A stretch of DNA of 64,000 bases from Patiria miniata. Taxonomy: Eukaryota; Echinodermata; Asteroidea; Valvatida; Asterinidae. A program made the position numbers and the translations under genes. Shown piece by piece: positions 42,101-48,540 of this stretch; position 1 is the first letter of the stretch; each line of letters starts with the position of its first letter. The stretch is from NCBI RefSeq assembly GCF_015706575.1, contig NW_024037060.1, forward strand, positions 2,439,983 to 2,503,982, in the 5' to 3' direction. Under the pieces are notes generated by a model, which searched no databases, had not been told where the DNA came from, and saw only the letters and a list, made by a program, of their open reading frames with translations.

Positions 42101-43107
42101 GCACGTGCGTCTCCAAGTGAGGAGATTTTTGTTTCATTCAAAACTAAAGTACTCAATTTTTCCCCGAGTCCTTATAATCGATGATGGAGTACGATGTTGA
42201 ATAGTCGAGTCATAGTACTTTGCTTCTCGAGTACGAGTGCTGTGAATTCGAGTCCAAGTATTTTGATATGCGAGTGCGAGTGCGAGAATTCTCAAAAAGT
42301 AGAGTTGTACTGGAGTTGTACGGAGTACGAGTACTGCAACACTTAGAAATGCTGACAAAAATGTTTCAACATGTTGATATTCCTTGGGCTTAGGTACAAC
42401 ATGAGTGAGTTGGAAGAGTGGCTACGGAGCAGCAAACTCTACGATCACAACATGGAGGAGACGTTGGAGCCCCTGGTCCAGATAGCTCAGCTGCTTCAGG
42501 TCAAGAAGAGAACGGAAGATGACGTCAGGCTCATCAGCGAAACCTGCACGAAACTCACTACAACGCAGGTAGGTCTTCAGTTTGTCGAAGACTTAAATTT
42601 GATAGAAAATTCAGGACAGCAAACTAATAAATTGCATTATTGAAAAAACTAGCACCTAGCACATAATGATAAATTAACAGAAATAGAAACCATACTTTGA
42701 AACCATTGTATTAAACCAGAAATTGCCATCTGGTGAATTTGGTTATTGTTTTCATCGGTGCAGGGCAAATCCAAAACTATTTTTCATTGTTACTTTGTGA
42801 AACCAATTCAAAGCACCAATTGTTTTTGCCCCCCCCCCCCCCCCCCCCCCCCCCCCACAATTTACAGGTCGTGAAGATCCTTAATCTCTACACACCCGAC
42901 GAGTACGAGAAAAGACAGAAGTGTCTTTCATCCGCAAGGTGCAGGGCAAGCTAGCGGGAAGGATGACGCCCAAGAAAGATGCACAACTCCTGATTGACAC
43001 CAAGTACACGTTCCCTGTCACCTTCCCCCTTCAACCCATCCTCCGTACTGCTCAATGAGATCACCATTCCCGACACTTTCAAATTGGACTGCGTCAAGCG
43101 AGTATGA
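1..43107 (+). CDS. MYO5: Myosin V heavy chain (class V unconventional myosin), 5'-incomplete, 27 exons seen
   Basis: Actin-based processive motor that carries vesicles and organelles. The window holds, in order: the distal motor ([12 protein letters not shown]1/SH2 helix [15 protein letters not shown]), the converter ([18 protein letters not shown]), six IQ motifs, a heptad-rich coiled-coil rod, and the globular tail with DIL domain ([42 protein letters not shown]). Seen directly: all 27 exons have AG/GT borders with matching phases. Known of the family: calmodulin or light chains bind the IQ motifs, the rod dimerises, and the tail binds cargo adaptors. The first roughly 600 residues lie upstream of the window. 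Odd: one missing base in exon 13 and a -1/+1 pair in the last exon. Vertebrates have three paralogues (MYO5A/B/C) and I cannot assign this gene to one; a single invertebrate MYO5 is likely. Confidence 0.97.
106..931 (+). other. Intron with a foldback MITE
   Basis: Non-coding. It contains the TIR element at 389-539. No other gene or RNA was recognised. Confidence 0.8.
389..539. mobile_element. Foldback MITE, CAGTTGAKTC-type termini
   Basis: Near-identical inverted ends (TGCAGTTGATTCCATCACAA against the reverse complement of CTTGTGATTGACTCGACTGCA), with internal ACTTGTGATGGACT repeats. A second copy with the same body lies at 34674-34835, and looser related sequence lies at 20825-20945. There is no coding capacity, so it is a non-autonomous DNA element. 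The target duplication was not resolved. Confidence 0.7.
932..1063 (+). CDS. MYO5: Myosin V exon 2 (loop 2 region)
   Basis: Acceptor TTTAG, then [12 protein letters not shown] followed by a lysine-rich stretch ([18 protein letters not shown]). This corresponds to loop 2, the basic actin-binding loop. 44 codons, phase 0 to 0, donor GTGAGA. Confidence 0.93.
1064..1788 (+). other. Intron
   Basis: Non-coding. The part at 1470-1720 belongs to a diffuse dispersed repeat: CCGCC/CCCTGCC-rich sequence followed by a GGATTC..AATAAACACAATGTTA-like stretch. Relatives lie at 4950-5060 and 44830-44950. Confidence 0.5.
1789..1886 (+). CDS. MYO5: Myosin V exon 3 (motor, [13 protein letters not shown])
   Basis: Acceptor TTTTGCAG. 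It encodes [20 protein letters not shown] and then RCIKPND, the near-invariant myosin signature. 98 bases, ending in phase 2 at donor GTAAGT. Confidence 0.96.
2019..2105 (+). CDS. MYO5: Myosin V exon 4 (SH1/SH2 helix)
   Basis: Encodes [20 protein letters not shown] and then ISAAGYPSR. It contains the reactive-thiol helix region of the motor ([15 protein letters not shown]). 87 bases, phase 2 to 2. Confidence 0.96.
2456..2567 (+). CDS. MYO5: Myosin V exon 5 (converter approach)
   Basis: Acceptor CCCAG. It encodes [20 protein letters not shown] and on to TLQRLIP, the segment leading into the converter. 112 bases, ending in phase 0 at GTAAGT. Confidence 0.95.
3909..4171. repeat. Dispersed repeat R1, copy 1
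   Basis: Shares GAGGGCCA, GGGCAGTGCTATTGTATAGG, GGCCCATTGTG and GTGTGCACTCTGGGAC with 7438-7787. Only the middle part is shared with 4303-4455. Family unknown. This copy shows the uninterrupted form at the site where copy 3 has a MITE. Confidence 0.65.
4303..4455. repeat. Dispersed repeat R1, copy 2 (partial)
   Basis: Degraded partial copy: GAGGGTTGGCCAAGTGTCC, then GGGCAGTGCTTTCATATAGG, with a local (GACT)n expansion between the two blocks. Confidence 0.55.
4540..4751 (+). CDS. MYO5: Myosin V exon 6 (converter, IQ1 and IQ2)
   Basis: Encodes [20 protein letters not shown], the converter to lever-arm junction, then [20 protein letters not shown] (IQ1) and [16 protein letters not shown] (IQ2 start). 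212 bases, phase 0 to 2. Known of the family: the lever arm begins here and binds calmodulin or light chains. Confidence 0.97.
4752..6033 (+). other. Intron
   Basis: About 1.3 kb, non-coding. An in-frame ATG at 5987 runs into exon 7 across the acceptor, but the splice site at 6032-6033 and the phase fit make it intronic. Nothing else recognised. Confidence 0.7.
6034..6340 (+). CDS. MYO5: Myosin V exon 7 (IQ3-IQ6)
   Basis: Four further IQ motifs: [56 protein letters not shown] and [19 protein letters not shown]. With exon 6 this gives the six-IQ lever arm typical of class V. 307 bases, phase 2 to 0, donor GTGAGA. Noticeably more GC-rich than the introns around it. Confidence 0.97.
7438..7787. 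repeat. Dispersed repeat R1, copy 3
   Basis: Collinear with copy 1 at 3909-4171 except for the inserted element at 7611-7732. Confidence 0.65.
7611..7732. mobile_element. 122-bp MITE nested in repeat R1
   Basis: Termini AGAGTACCGAAGTGTG and CACACTGCGGTACTCT are inverted repeats with one mismatch over 16 bases. R1 copy 1 lacks this block, so its insertion is directly visible. No coding capacity. Confidence 0.7.
9364..9453 (+). CDS. MYO5: Myosin V exon 8 (start of coiled coil)
   Basis: Acceptor TTTTCCAG. It encodes [20 protein letters not shown] and then [10 protein letters not shown], the family-conserved start of the rod just after IQ6. 30 codons, phase 0 to 0. Confidence 0.96.
10505..10560. 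repeat. Short tandem duplication, two 28-base units
   Basis: The unit starting GTAAGCTACTTCAAAACATA is repeated twice, essentially identically. Confidence 0.85.
14485..14559 (+). CDS. Candidate alternative first exon (tail-only myosin V isoform)
   Basis: An ATG with A at -3 opens 25 codons ([20 protein letters not shown] and so on to FFE) that run straight to a consensus donor GTAAGA in phase 0. The next exon, 9, also begins in phase 0. A TAA in the same frame lies 15 bases upstream, so this ATG is the first possible start. If used, the product would have the coiled coil and cargo-binding tail but no motor or IQ motifs. Known: isolated myosin V tails act as motor-less competitors. The peptide has a basic RFKYSRY start, loosely like coronin N-termini, and I do not assign a family. 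No promoter motif is proven, and chance is a real alternative. Confidence 0.4.
14855..14937 (-). mobile_element. tRNA-derived SINE, minus strand
   Basis: The reverse complement reads CCAGCTGACTCGG, a box-A-like GGTGGTTCGGTGGTTCG, then CTGCACTAGTAAG and box B GGTTCTAGCCC. It matches the SINEs at 36640, 54935 and 63770. Confidence 0.7.
15083..15307 (+). CDS. MYO5: Myosin V exon 9 (coiled coil)
   Basis: Encodes [40 protein letters not shown] and so on, strongly heptad-patterned. 75 codons, phase 0 to 0, donor GTGAGT. Confidence 0.95.
17205..17705. repeat. Degenerate AACCC/AGCCC satellite
   Basis: About 500 bases made almost wholly of CCCAA, CCCAG and near variants, with looser extensions from 16840 to 17890. 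It stays open in frame for 206 codons only because of its composition (poly-TQPNPTQ-like product). Not treated as coding. Confidence 0.9.
19075..19171. mobile_element. 97-bp hairpin MITE
   Basis: Ends TTAACCCTTTGGGGC and GCACCAAAGGGTTAA are inverted repeats. No coding capacity. Confidence 0.55.
20160..20405 (-). mobile_element. tRNA-derived SINE, minus strand
   Basis: Contains CCCATTTATACTCCTGGGTA, CTTGCCCAAGAACACAAGCA, and a box-B-like complement GGGTTTGAGCCCAC. The body resembles the copy at 34010-34255. The tRNA head lies at the right end, so the element is on the minus strand. Confidence 0.6.
21576..21669 (+). CDS. MYO5: Myosin V exon 10 (coiled coil)
   Basis: Encodes [20 protein letters not shown] and then [11 protein letters not shown]. 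94 bases, phase 0 to 1, donor GTAAGA. A GGCGGAGCT(C/G)GCATAAAT triplication lies just after the donor (21681-21740). Confidence 0.93.
22041..22312 (+). CDS. MYO5: Myosin V exon 11 (coiled coil and Ser/Glu-rich linker)
   Basis: Encodes [40 protein letters not shown], then an acidic serine-rich linker ([18 protein letters not shown]). In vertebrate MYO5A the same place carries KRTDSTHSSNESEY. 272 bases, phase 1 to 0. Confidence 0.95.
22313..24081 (+). other. Intron
   Basis: About 1.8 kb, non-coding. No repeat or gene recognised. Confidence 0.6.
24082..24258 (+). CDS. MYO5: Myosin V exon 12 (FLKLQ coiled-coil segment)
   Basis: Encodes [20 protein letters not shown] and then [18 protein letters not shown]. 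It corresponds to the MSLFLKLQKRVTELEQEKQ block of vertebrate MYO5A. 59 codons, phase 0 to 0. Confidence 0.95.
24301..24434. mobile_element. 134-bp MITE with long TIRs
   Basis: The first and last ~33 bases are inverted repeats, starting CTATAGACAAATTCGGCAAA on the left and, on the reverse complement of the right, CTATAGAATAATTCAGCAAA. A TA target is possible. No coding capacity. Confidence 0.75.
24435..24620. repeat. Fragment of a GGGCCCAATTT-type element
   Basis: Begins AGGGCCCAATTTTATAGCTT next to the MITE and contains GCTAACCACAGAATTCTACA. A similar start (CCGATTTCGTGGAACTGCTA) is seen at 32213. The opposite terminus was not found. Confidence 0.35.
24991..25153 (+). CDS. MYO5: Myosin V exon 13 (coiled coil), one-base frameshift
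   Basis: Begins [16 protein letters not shown] in phase with exon 12. At the G run 25035-25037 one base is missing. Read as it stands, it stops at 25084-25086. One added G gives a coiled-coil reading ([39 protein letters not shown]) that ends in phase 2 and joins exon 14 correctly. A single lost G in a short run with good splice sites points to a sequence error or a rare allele rather than a dead gene. Confidence 0.85.
25154..25756 (+). other. Intron
   Basis: About 600 bases, non-coding. Nothing recognised. Confidence 0.7.
25757..25933 (+). CDS. MYO5: Myosin V exon 14 (coiled coil)
   Basis: Encodes [40 protein letters not shown] and [17 protein letters not shown]. It aligns with the [20 protein letters not shown] block of vertebrate MYO5A. 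177 bases, phase 2 to 2. Confidence 0.93.
25934..28513 (+). other. Intron
   Basis: About 2.6 kb, non-coding. It ends in a C-rich pyrimidine tract (28402-28500). No gene recognised. Confidence 0.6.
28514..28591 (+). CDS. MYO5: Myosin V exon 15 (short linker exon)
   Basis: Encodes [20 protein letters not shown] and then LLVGKM, 78 bases, phase 2 to 2. It corresponds to the YHELNEDGELWLVYEGLKQA region of vertebrates. The acceptor at 28512-28513 is chosen. Another AG at 28521-28522 keeps the frame and would shorten the exon by three codons. Confidence 0.78.
30776..31050. mobile_element. Possible hAT-like fragment
   Basis: Starts CAGTGGTGCACCCAGGATTT, typical in style of hAT 5' ends, with C-rich sequence and AGCCCCACCCCCAGTG at the right. 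The right TIR is not a clean match. Confidence 0.3.
31385..31757. repeat. AT-rich direct duplication, two copies of about 185 bp
   Basis: ACAAAACAAAATATACATGC, AGTAATCTAAACCCTTTACA and TTTGACAGAGTTTGAAATTA recur in the same order about 180 bases later. The first copy has a poly-C expansion (31529-31541) where the second has only CCCCC. Confidence 0.8.
32300..32411. mobile_element. 112-bp foldback element
   Basis: AGGCCCCCTTCAATGG at the left and CCATTGAAGGGGGCCT at the right are perfect 16-base inverted repeats. It sits inside an older repeat that begins near 32213. Confidence 0.65.
33173..33293 (+). CDS. MYO5: Myosin V exon 16 (distal coiled coil)
   Basis: Encodes [20 protein letters not shown] and then [19 protein letters not shown], equivalent to the [20 protein letters not shown] block of vertebrate MYO5A. 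121 bases, phase 2 to 0. The donor is GTTGGC, a weak but valid GT. Confidence 0.93.
33876..33953 (+). CDS. MYO5: Myosin V exon 17 ([16 protein letters not shown])
   Basis: Encodes [20 protein letters not shown] and then LTNENL, the highly conserved end of the rod. 26 codons, phase 0 to 0. Confidence 0.96.
34010..34255 (-). mobile_element. tRNA-derived SINE, minus strand
   Basis: Contains ACCCATTTACTCTTGGGTGG, CTTGCCCAAGGGCACACGCA and a box-B complement GGACTCGAACCC, with the tRNA head at the right. Same family as 20160-20405. Confidence 0.65.
34359..34461 (+). CDS. MYO5: Myosin V exon 18 (end of rod)
   Basis: Encodes [20 protein letters not shown] and then [14 protein letters not shown]. 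It aligns with [20 protein letters not shown] of vertebrates. 103 bases, phase 0 to 1. It is the last exon before the duplicated block, and its phase-1 donor could in principle join either copy. Confidence 0.95.
34674..34835. mobile_element. Foldback MITE, CAGTTGAGTC-type, copy 2
   Basis: Same termini and body as 389-539 (GTCCAGTCACAAGTAACAGT; GGACTTGTGATGGACTCG), with about 40 extra bases in the centre. Confidence 0.65.
35032..35208 (+). CDS. MYO5: Myosin V exon 19 (start of globular tail), copy A
   Basis: Encodes a Ser/Thr-rich linker ([20 protein letters not shown]), then [20 protein letters not shown]. The GMLEYKKEDE block marks the start of the cargo-binding domain. 177 bases, phase 1 to 1. 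Homologue at 50431-50605. Confidence 0.95.
35799..35950 (+). CDS. MYO5: Myosin V exon 20 (GTD), copy A
   Basis: Encodes [50 protein letters not shown]. It matches [20 protein letters not shown] in vertebrates. 152 bases, phase 1 to 0. Homologue at 51790-51940. Confidence 0.97.
35973..36130. mobile_element. SINE/LINE-tail fragment
   Basis: GTGTCCTTGGGCAAGCCTCT, then CTGCGATGGACTAGCATCCC and ATCCAGGGGGA. This is the style of widely shared SINE bodies with L2-like tails. It is absent from the homologous intron of copy B, although that intron is rearranged. Confidence 0.45.
36271..36360 (+). CDS. MYO5: Myosin V exon 21 (GTD), copy A
   Basis: Encodes [20 protein letters not shown] and then [10 protein letters not shown], matching [20 protein letters not shown]. 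30 codons, phase 0 to 0. Confidence 0.97.
36640..36740 (+). mobile_element. tRNA-derived SINE, decayed (copy A)
   Basis: Aligns with 54926-55015 and with 63769-63862. Box A region ATGGTTCAATGGTAAGAC, box B region GTGGGTTTGAAC. It lies in the same intron as the copy-B SINE, so the insertion predates the A/B split. Confidence 0.6.
36970..37120 (+). CDS. MYO5: Myosin V exon 22 (DIL domain), copy A
   Basis: Encodes [50 protein letters not shown]. It opens the dilute (DIL) domain. 151 bases, phase 0 to 1. Confidence 0.97.
37121..38495 (+). other. Intron, copy A
   Basis: About 1.4 kb. It aligns with the copy-B intron 55441-57263 over much of its length. It carries a long poly-C run (37675-37700) and the A-only MITE at 38289-38430. 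Confidence 0.7.
38289..38430. mobile_element. 142-bp MITE, copy A only
   Basis: Termini AAAGCCCGGTTCATACT and AGTATGAACCGGGCTTT are perfect 17-base inverted repeats. The homologous place in copy B (around 57120-57135) has no such block. Part of the left end (38265-38278) is duplicated just upstream. Confidence 0.75.
38496..38623 (+). CDS. MYO5: Myosin V exon 23 (GTD regulatory loop), copy A
   Basis: Encodes [43 protein letters not shown]. The [12 protein letters not shown] stretch sits where vertebrate MYO5A has GLRKRTSSIADEG, a loop with a known CaMKII phosphorylation site. That this serine cluster is phosphorylated here is inference. 128 bases, phase 1 to 0. Confidence 0.95.
39009..40814. 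mobile_element. PIF/Harbinger-like TIR element, non-autonomous, copy A only
   Basis: Terminal inverted repeats of about 37 bases begin GGGGCCATTCAGAATTTTCA. They are flanked by TTA on each side (39006-39008 and 40815-40817). Copy B reads GTGTTAGCAGTG at the same place, an empty site with one TTA. A 3-base TWA duplication is the Harbinger hallmark. No transposase was seen. The body includes TACATGTACATG repeats (39105-39215) and subterminal GACCCACCCACCCAC on both sides. It is interrupted by the hAT-like element. Confidence 0.85.
39602..40483. mobile_element. hAT-like TIR element nested in the Harbinger-like element
   Basis: Ends CAGTGGCGTAGCCA and TGGCTACGCCACTG are inverted repeats. Flanks CCCTGCTG and CCCTGCTA form a 7-of-8 target duplication, the hAT length. 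The body has poly-C/poly-G blocks and three direct repeats (about 39790, 39985 and 40190), each carrying GGGCCCTTAAGCGGGCCCCG, a palindrome-like core. No transposase is present. Confidence 0.8.
41046..41117 (+). CDS. MYO5: Myosin V exon 24 (DIL domain), copy A
   Basis: Encodes [20 protein letters not shown] and then AIKQ, matching [20 protein letters not shown] of vertebrates. 24 codons. Identical in nucleotides to copy B exon 58203-58274 by eye. Confidence 0.96.
41280..41365 (+). CDS. MYO5: Myosin V exon 25 (DIL domain), copy A
   Basis: Encodes [20 protein letters not shown] and then HWSKGVQIR, the conserved [20 protein letters not shown] block. 86 bases, phase 0 to 2. Confidence 0.97.
41816..42343. 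mobile_element. GAGTAC-rich TIR element, copy A only
   Basis: Left end AGTGTTGTAGTC and right end GAGTACTGCAACACT are inverted repeats. The body is full of GAGTACGAG and its complement. Copy B intron 59440-59963 continues straight through the site (TTATGGAATGCTGC against GGAAATATA..TAGAAATGCTG). hAT-like in style; superfamily not settled. Confidence 0.65.
42394..42568 (+). CDS. MYO5: Myosin V exon 26 (DIL domain), copy A
   Basis: Encodes [59 protein letters not shown]. 175 bases, phase 2 to 0, donor GTAGGT. Confidence 0.97.
42829..42856. repeat. Poly-C tract next to the terminal-exon acceptor
   Basis: 28 consecutive C residues, followed only by ACAATTTACAG before exon 27. It doubles as the pyrimidine tract of the acceptor. 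Confidence 0.9.
42868..43107 (+). CDS. MYO5: Myosin V terminal exon 27, with a -1/+1 frameshift pair
   Basis: Starts [17 protein letters not shown]. One base is short near 42914-42921. The next frame reads [20 protein letters not shown] and KYTFPVTFP, then one extra C in 43025-43029 returns to [20 protein letters not shown] and CVKRV with stop TGA. The total length of 240 bases is exactly 80 codons, so the errors cancel. The end matches the SVSFIRTIQMRL and TFPFNPSSLALE blocks of MYO5A. No second copy of this exon lies within the window. Confidence 0.9.
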
Positions 43108-46100
43108 GGGAATTTTCCCACGTGTAGTTCGTGATTTCGTCCTTATTTTGTGCATTCCGTAACTTTTATTCCTAGCCTCATGTTCAAATACCATTTTCCC
43201 TCCTTTTTTTAAGGGGCAAGCGTCTTCATTTTGGATTTTTTGTTGACTTGTGGTCTGTCATCTTTAAACTATTCAAATTTGTCTTCTTTGATCCATTGTC
43301 TTCATTGACATTCTTAAATGGGTACCCATTTGCAGATGGGAAACCAACAAAATATTGTTCTCAAAAGCATGTTGCATCCAGCTAGATTGCATTCAAAGTC
43401 GAAATCGTTTAGTTCAACCACAGTAGTATCCGTTGGTCGTAACTTGTACTGTTTTCAGCTGGTGAGGAACAGAGTTAAAGTGGACAAAATAAGGATACAA
43501 TGCTACAGATCTATAAAAATATAACCATTCAAAATTTACTTGCATATAGAAAACAGACCCCACTACATGATTCCATTTCCACTCACGCCGGTGGGATAAC
43601 AAAATAATAGTACATGTATATGATTGCATCAGGCAGTTGCAATACTGACAATGTCTTTCACACCGTTCTCTTCAGTAGATTTACAATTCAAACTTATTCT
43701 TAAAACCAGATTCGCAGTGTGTTAAAATGAGTGTGTGCAAAGTGCTGGGGCCAAAATTGGAAGATTTAAAGTTCTTTACCAGGTTATAAAAGAAAATGTT
43801 GATTGTAAGTTTAGTTTTGCAATAAAAGAACCGCTTTTTTAGGTCCAGTCTGTACTGATAAAGTCTGATAAATTGACAGTGAATTTCTCATCCGAGATTT
43901 TTACATTGTTGTATTCGTGTCTCTGTTGTTTCCATTGAGGCTGAGAATTTGGTTCAATATTTCATCGAACAAAAGTAAGTTTTCGTGATCTTGAATGACA
44001 AACCAGAAAGATGATCTGTGCGGTTTCCACTGCGGAAGGTAAAATAAAATAAATCCACAAATAATCAGTGATTCGTTTCAGTCAAAGTCGTTAGAATCAC
44101 AAGGAGGAAAAAGCTTTGAAACAAAAGAAATGGAAATTCTCAAGGATTTTTATGGTTGACAAACGGGTCGCGTTTAATCAAGGTATTACAAAAAACATGA
44201 GAGGATTCTTCTGTGGGACGAACTTCCAGTTTTTCATGGATGACATTCTTATATTTACCTTACTTTGTCCGAGGTTAGATTTTTTAATAATGTTACACAG
44301 ATAATGAAAACTGCTCTAGATATGCTTTCATGAGGTGATTTTGTTTGGTCTTTTAGGGAAACGGAACTTTGTAAGTCAGTTATAGGATGCTTTAAAGAAA
44401 AAAGCGACCACCTCGGTCGAAATGAGGACTAAGTCAAAGTTTAAATAAATATTTGATGTACAACCTTTTAACCTTCCTGCTGTCTGAACAGTCACAGACA
44501 GTCAAAAATTAATCCTCTTCCCCTGCCATGCCTTTTACACAGACAAGTCACTAACAGTCGGATCATATTTTGAGCAAGCACTTTGACTAGTCAATTCAGT
44601 CAACAGACAAAAGCATGCAACTGGTAGGCACAGCTGGCTTATCAATCACCTACAGTCAAAGCATAGCTGTATCAAGTTACATAAACAGTCATAGCCAGTC
44701 AACCCTGCATTAAGTAGGCTGGGAGCTCTTAACTTCTGAAAACAGTCACTTGATTGATTTTGACTGAAATTACAACTTGGCACAGAATGTGTGTTTGCGT
44801 AGGAGGGTTAATATGTATCAAAAGTTGGTCCCTGTATCTCCATAAACCGCCCTTGCCTGTTACTCCTTATACCGCCCGAAACCGCCCCAGCACTTTATTA
44901 GTTATATGGATTTATCAACTAATACAGTGTATTACAATGTTACACATGTAGTAATGTGTTATATCATGACTTACTGGAAGTAGACAATTAAGTGTAAGCC
45001 TCACATGGTTGTGGTTCAAATCGCGGCATCAATTTCTTCAATGATTTTTAATCACATGAAGAAATTTGGGTCATTTTAAGACTTATTCCTCATTTTGAAA
45101 GAGTGGGTCCAAGTTAATTTTCACTCAATGTTTTGTATTATACACTCAGTATGTAGCTGCCCTGTACATATATTATTGTTATTATGCATCGTGTAATTAA
45201 TAAGCATTTTTTTGTGTATACATTTTGTCAAATATTACCAAATGTTTCATTTGATTTGTTACCGACATATTTGGTGAATTGCAAGAATTATTTTTTCTAC
45301 TTATAAGCCAAATCAGTGTTGCACATTGAATTTCATTTTAATTGCGGGGAAAAATTTAAGTTTATAAAAAGTGGTGAAGTAATTCGTATATTTGCTTTGT
45401 AGCCTAGAGGTAATTCCCAGATAGCTGTGCTATTAATTAGGAATATATAATTCAATATTTTATTAAAAAAATGCGAGGTTGTGGCAGTAATGAAAAGATG
45501 ATTAAAAGATAAAATATGGAAAAGGGGTTGGAAAACTGGTGCCCAGCAATTTTTCAACATTATTTGGTGTGTGAAATGGGAACCAACCTAGTGTTTAAAA
45601 AAAAATAATAAATAAATAAAAAGGTGATAAGTCAACAATTGGTGTATAGATTGTGTATACAAATTTAGAGCGATACATATGAACATTTGCTTCAATGTAA
45701 ATAGTAATATTTGTTATAATCATGTTCAAATAGAGTAATATATTAATACTACTGTTGGCCATGATTAAGTTAGATAGTTTGTAATTAGTTGTCTGAAAAA
45801 AAGGTAATGGAAAAAAAGTTTTCATTTTATAACTTTACAGTTGAACCTCTCGGTTGTGTCTGTTGGTTGATGTAAATCCTGCTTAAAAAAAAGCCACAAA
45901 TCTGATTGGTCAGTCAGATGTAATGCTGAAAGCTGATTGGCTGAAAGAGTTAATATAATAATGCCCTCCATTTTGGGTTTGAAGCGTGCCAATGATGCTA
46001 TGAAAAACACAATTTTGAACTCAAAACTTTTTTTTAACGCAAGCGCATTCTAGATATTTTTTTAATCACTCAAAAAAGAAAAGAATTTATTCACGAAATG

Positions 46101-48160
46101 GTACTTATTCCGATCAAAGAATTAGAGGTATGTTGCATGTTCTTTTGTCATGTCGAACCCGCGATCAGGTAGATCCATGTAGTATCAGTCGGAAATAATA
46201 TTAGTGGCTGTAGCAATCCACAAAAAAAACCTATTTATGACAGATTTTAATCATACATATAAAGCTGAAATTATTCGTAATACAAACCGCTATACCCAAG
46301 TATAATTGTATTTAAGTTATGCAGATGAAATCATGTATTCAAGCTCATTATTTGTAAAAGTTCCGTAATTTGTTTGTCAATTCTCCCAAAGGTTTACATC
46401 TGCTTATTGATCGCAGTAGCAATTACGATAGCGAGATGTATCCACTTATGTTTTTTCGTTCAGTCATAAAGAATATATTCTTTAATGTATATGTGTATGT
46501 CTAGGTCTAGTTCCGAGATTTGTCAAGCTTATGTTCCGTTTTTTTGTACGTGTATTTAATCAATCCTTTTTAAGTCGTTCAGTTGAGTATACACATGTAC
46601 CCTGATAGTTATATAATAATCGTTCTTGTAAATTTAATTGAAAGAAGCCTAGGTATTGAGTACACTGTGACCGACTTCCACTACAGATTATGAGATATCG
46701 CTGATTGCTAACGGCTGAGGCAATAAAACGTTCCACAGTAAAACTGATGTTAGTTTTTTTTCACTTGTCCATTTTCTTGCTGCACCCACATTGAAATGAA
46801 CATAAATATTCAATTTTTCTTTTCTGATTGTCCTCCCCTTCCCCTCCCCACCCCCCCTCCCCGAAAAACCCACACATACACAACAACTTGAAACTTGTAC
46901 ATCAAAAAAAGGTGTATACTTCTAAAAACCAAATTTGACCTTAAAAGGCACATAATCATTTCTTTTCATGCATTTGTTCGTTTCCAATAATGTCTCAAAA
47001 TCCGAAGAAGATTCTTCAAACCCTAAACCCGTTGAACTTTAATCTCAGTGAATATTACACTTTTCGAGAAAACAGTGAAAAAAAATGCACAATCTTTTGA
47101 TCATGAAACACGTTTTCATCCGAAGCACTCTATTTCCAAAAATCCCATTAAGAAAGTTAAATATCTTTTTCTGTCAACTCTCGGAACAAAAGTTACCAGT
47201 GAAAATCTTACTGGACATCTTTTTTATTTCGCCTTATATTGCCTTTATTTGCTGAATACCTTTCATATATTTTGTTCATATGGTAGTTAACAGTTGTAAA
47301 GGTAAAATTGCATTAATAAACTCAACACCCATTGAAATCAATGCGCAGAGCAACATTGTGAAATCTGTTTTTAACAAACTCACTGCAAATTTTGCCTGCC
47401 AAAGAGAATGTTGTATCCTGATGCCCCTTGTTTCCATCAGATAGCCTATTATCTCAATGACCGTCAGAATCGCAAAAAAAATGTTGAAAAAACATGAATC
47501 TGGGACGAAAAACATTTCTAATTTTGTAAAATGCACTCGGAACCTCCATAGAGTATGTGGCACTTGGATACCACATTGTGGAAAGATTCCCATATCTGGC
47601 CATCAGTTGTCACCCTGTGCACAATTAACCGTATGAGACTGGTCTGAACATTTCTAAGTGTTTTCTCAGTAAATGCTTCAAATATTTTCCCTGCTAAATT
47701 TGACTTTTTTGGATATATTATCACTTTCTGATAGCTGATAGGTCACTGAAGGAAAAATTTGTGATGGCCAGTGTGCAAATCTTTCCTATACATTATTCCA
47801 ATTCTGTGCCTATCAAAATCCCCCAGCCCGTGCTGCCCCAGGTCCAGTAATAGCATGTTTAACGTCCCCGTCCGTTTCCTTTTTGGAGACCGCCTCCTTT
47901 CTTTCTTTCTTTCTTTCTTTTTTTTGAAAAAAGAAAAAAATGATACATTTTAAACAGTGACATCAGTTTTGCCTCTTTGTCTGTTGCATCTAGCCCATTT
48001 TAAAGCTGGTATGTCATTTCGTGAGTCCAAGTGGTGGCCATTAAAAAAAAAAAAACCTGGCTGCCATCTTGAAAGATATCCCGGTCGAGGGGGGAAAAAG
48101 GGCCTTCTCCTTCCTTTTTTTTTTCTCAAAAGGACAGGACGCTAATCATATTTTTTTTTC
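43108..48160 (+). other. 3' flank of copy A, AT-rich, no gene recognised
   Basis: About 5 kb after the stop. A poly(A) signal candidate lies at 43821. A relative of the diffuse CCGCC/GGATT repeat lies at 44830-44950. There are no convincing exons. Confidence 0.5.
43821..43826 (+). terminator. Candidate poly(A) signal AATAAA
   Basis: First canonical AATAAA that I find after the stop codon of copy A, 714 bases downstream, in AT-rich sequence. It would imply a 3' UTR of about 0.7 kb. Confidence 0.4.
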
Positions 48161-48540
48161 GGCCTTTCTAGACAGTGTAACAAATATCATCAACTTTGCT
48201 CGTATACGTACCAGTCTCGCCCATAAGGGTCCCAAGCTGTGGAACTCCCTTGATGTTTGTATAAAGAATATATGGAATCTTCCATTATTTAAACAAAAAT
48301 ATAATATATATCTATTCATATTCTCACAGGGTTACAAGACTTACTGTCCTTTCTGGTTTAGTTTTATTGTCTTATTGTATATGTATTTTGTGTTTAACAA
48401 TACAACTTGTTAAGGTAATTGTTAATTAATATTAATGGGGATCCCTACTCGACAAGCAGTTGCTTTATGGGGACCCCCATCCATCATATCCGTAGACACT
48501 AATTATGTGGAAATAGAATGAATGAAGGAATGAAAACACA
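48160..48540 (+). mobile_element. 5'-truncated non-LTR (LINE) 3' end
   Basis: In frame, ARIRTSLAHKGPKLWNSLDV and then CIKNIWNLPLFKQKYNIYLF is the familiar C-terminal tail of LINE reverse-transcriptase ORFs (R.R.S....GPKLWNSLP..I.....L..FK..L..YL). A 3' UTR follows, ending in GAATGAATGAAGGAATGAA, a short-repeat tail as in CR1/L2-type elements. Only the last ~70 codons remain. Strictly defective. Confidence 0.75.
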
